DNA of 64,000 bases from Nansenia antarctica (taxonomy: Eukaryota > Chordata > Actinopteri > Argentiniformes > Microstomatidae): contig OZ022348.1 in the NCBI GenBank assembly GCA_963989245.1, positions 30,884,446 to 30,948,445 of the forward strand, in the 5' to 3' direction. Each line of letters starts with the position of its first letter. Position 1 is the first letter of the stretch. Below the pieces are notes generated by a model. The model was not told the DNA's origin. It did not search any database and was given only the letters and a program-made list of their open reading frames with translations. Both the position numbers and the translations under genes were made by a program. Of this stretch, positions 63,980-64,000 are shown piece after piece.

Positions 63980-64000
63980 ATTTTATGATCCAAACATTGC

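Overview
This window looks like nuclear DNA of a ray-finned (teleost) fish. It has long AG and AC microsatellites, many tRNA-derived SINEs, fish-type Tc1, hAT and LINE remnants, and short GT-AG introns between exons of vertebrate-specific genes. One short hAT-type MITE resembles a family I associate with salmonids and pikes, but I do not name a species. I see no prokaryotic gene, CRISPR array, rRNA or intact functional tRNA.

Two protein genes are supported, both on the minus strand. nxph1 (neurexophilin-1) is complete in two coding exons (8650-8703 and 3747-4508, 271 codons). thsd7a (thrombospondin type-1 domain protein 7A) is present from an internal exon at 61927-62088 to its stop codon at 11335, as 23 coding exons whose phases all join. 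They encode 1,181 residues; the signal peptide and first TSP1 repeats (about 470 residues by comparison with the remembered human protein) lie beyond base 64000. Only about 2.6 kb separates the thsd7a stop from the nxph1 ATG.

Layout: 1-3746, nxph1 3' UTR and flank with a 23-bp minisatellite; 3747-8703, nxph1; 8704-11334, nxph1 upstream region and probable thsd7a 3' UTR; 11335-62088, thsd7a; 62089-64000, the next thsd7a intron. Introns hold SINEs, LINE tails, Tc1, hAT, MITE and Harbinger-like remnants, microsatellites and large minisatellites.

Both products belong to the cell surface or secretory pathway: NXPH1 is a secreted alpha-neurexin ligand and THSD7A a large TSP1-repeat membrane protein. 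Nothing here shows that they act together.

I found no new multi-gene system. The most unusual signal is that tandem arrays sit on thsd7a splice sites or coding ends: eight copies of the donor of exon e19, four copies of the last 14 codons plus stop, and two very long AG-free pyrimidine arrays directly upstream of the e23 and e9 acceptors. Separately, one TSP1 repeat has lost both cysteines expected to form its C1-C5 disulfide, on two different exons.
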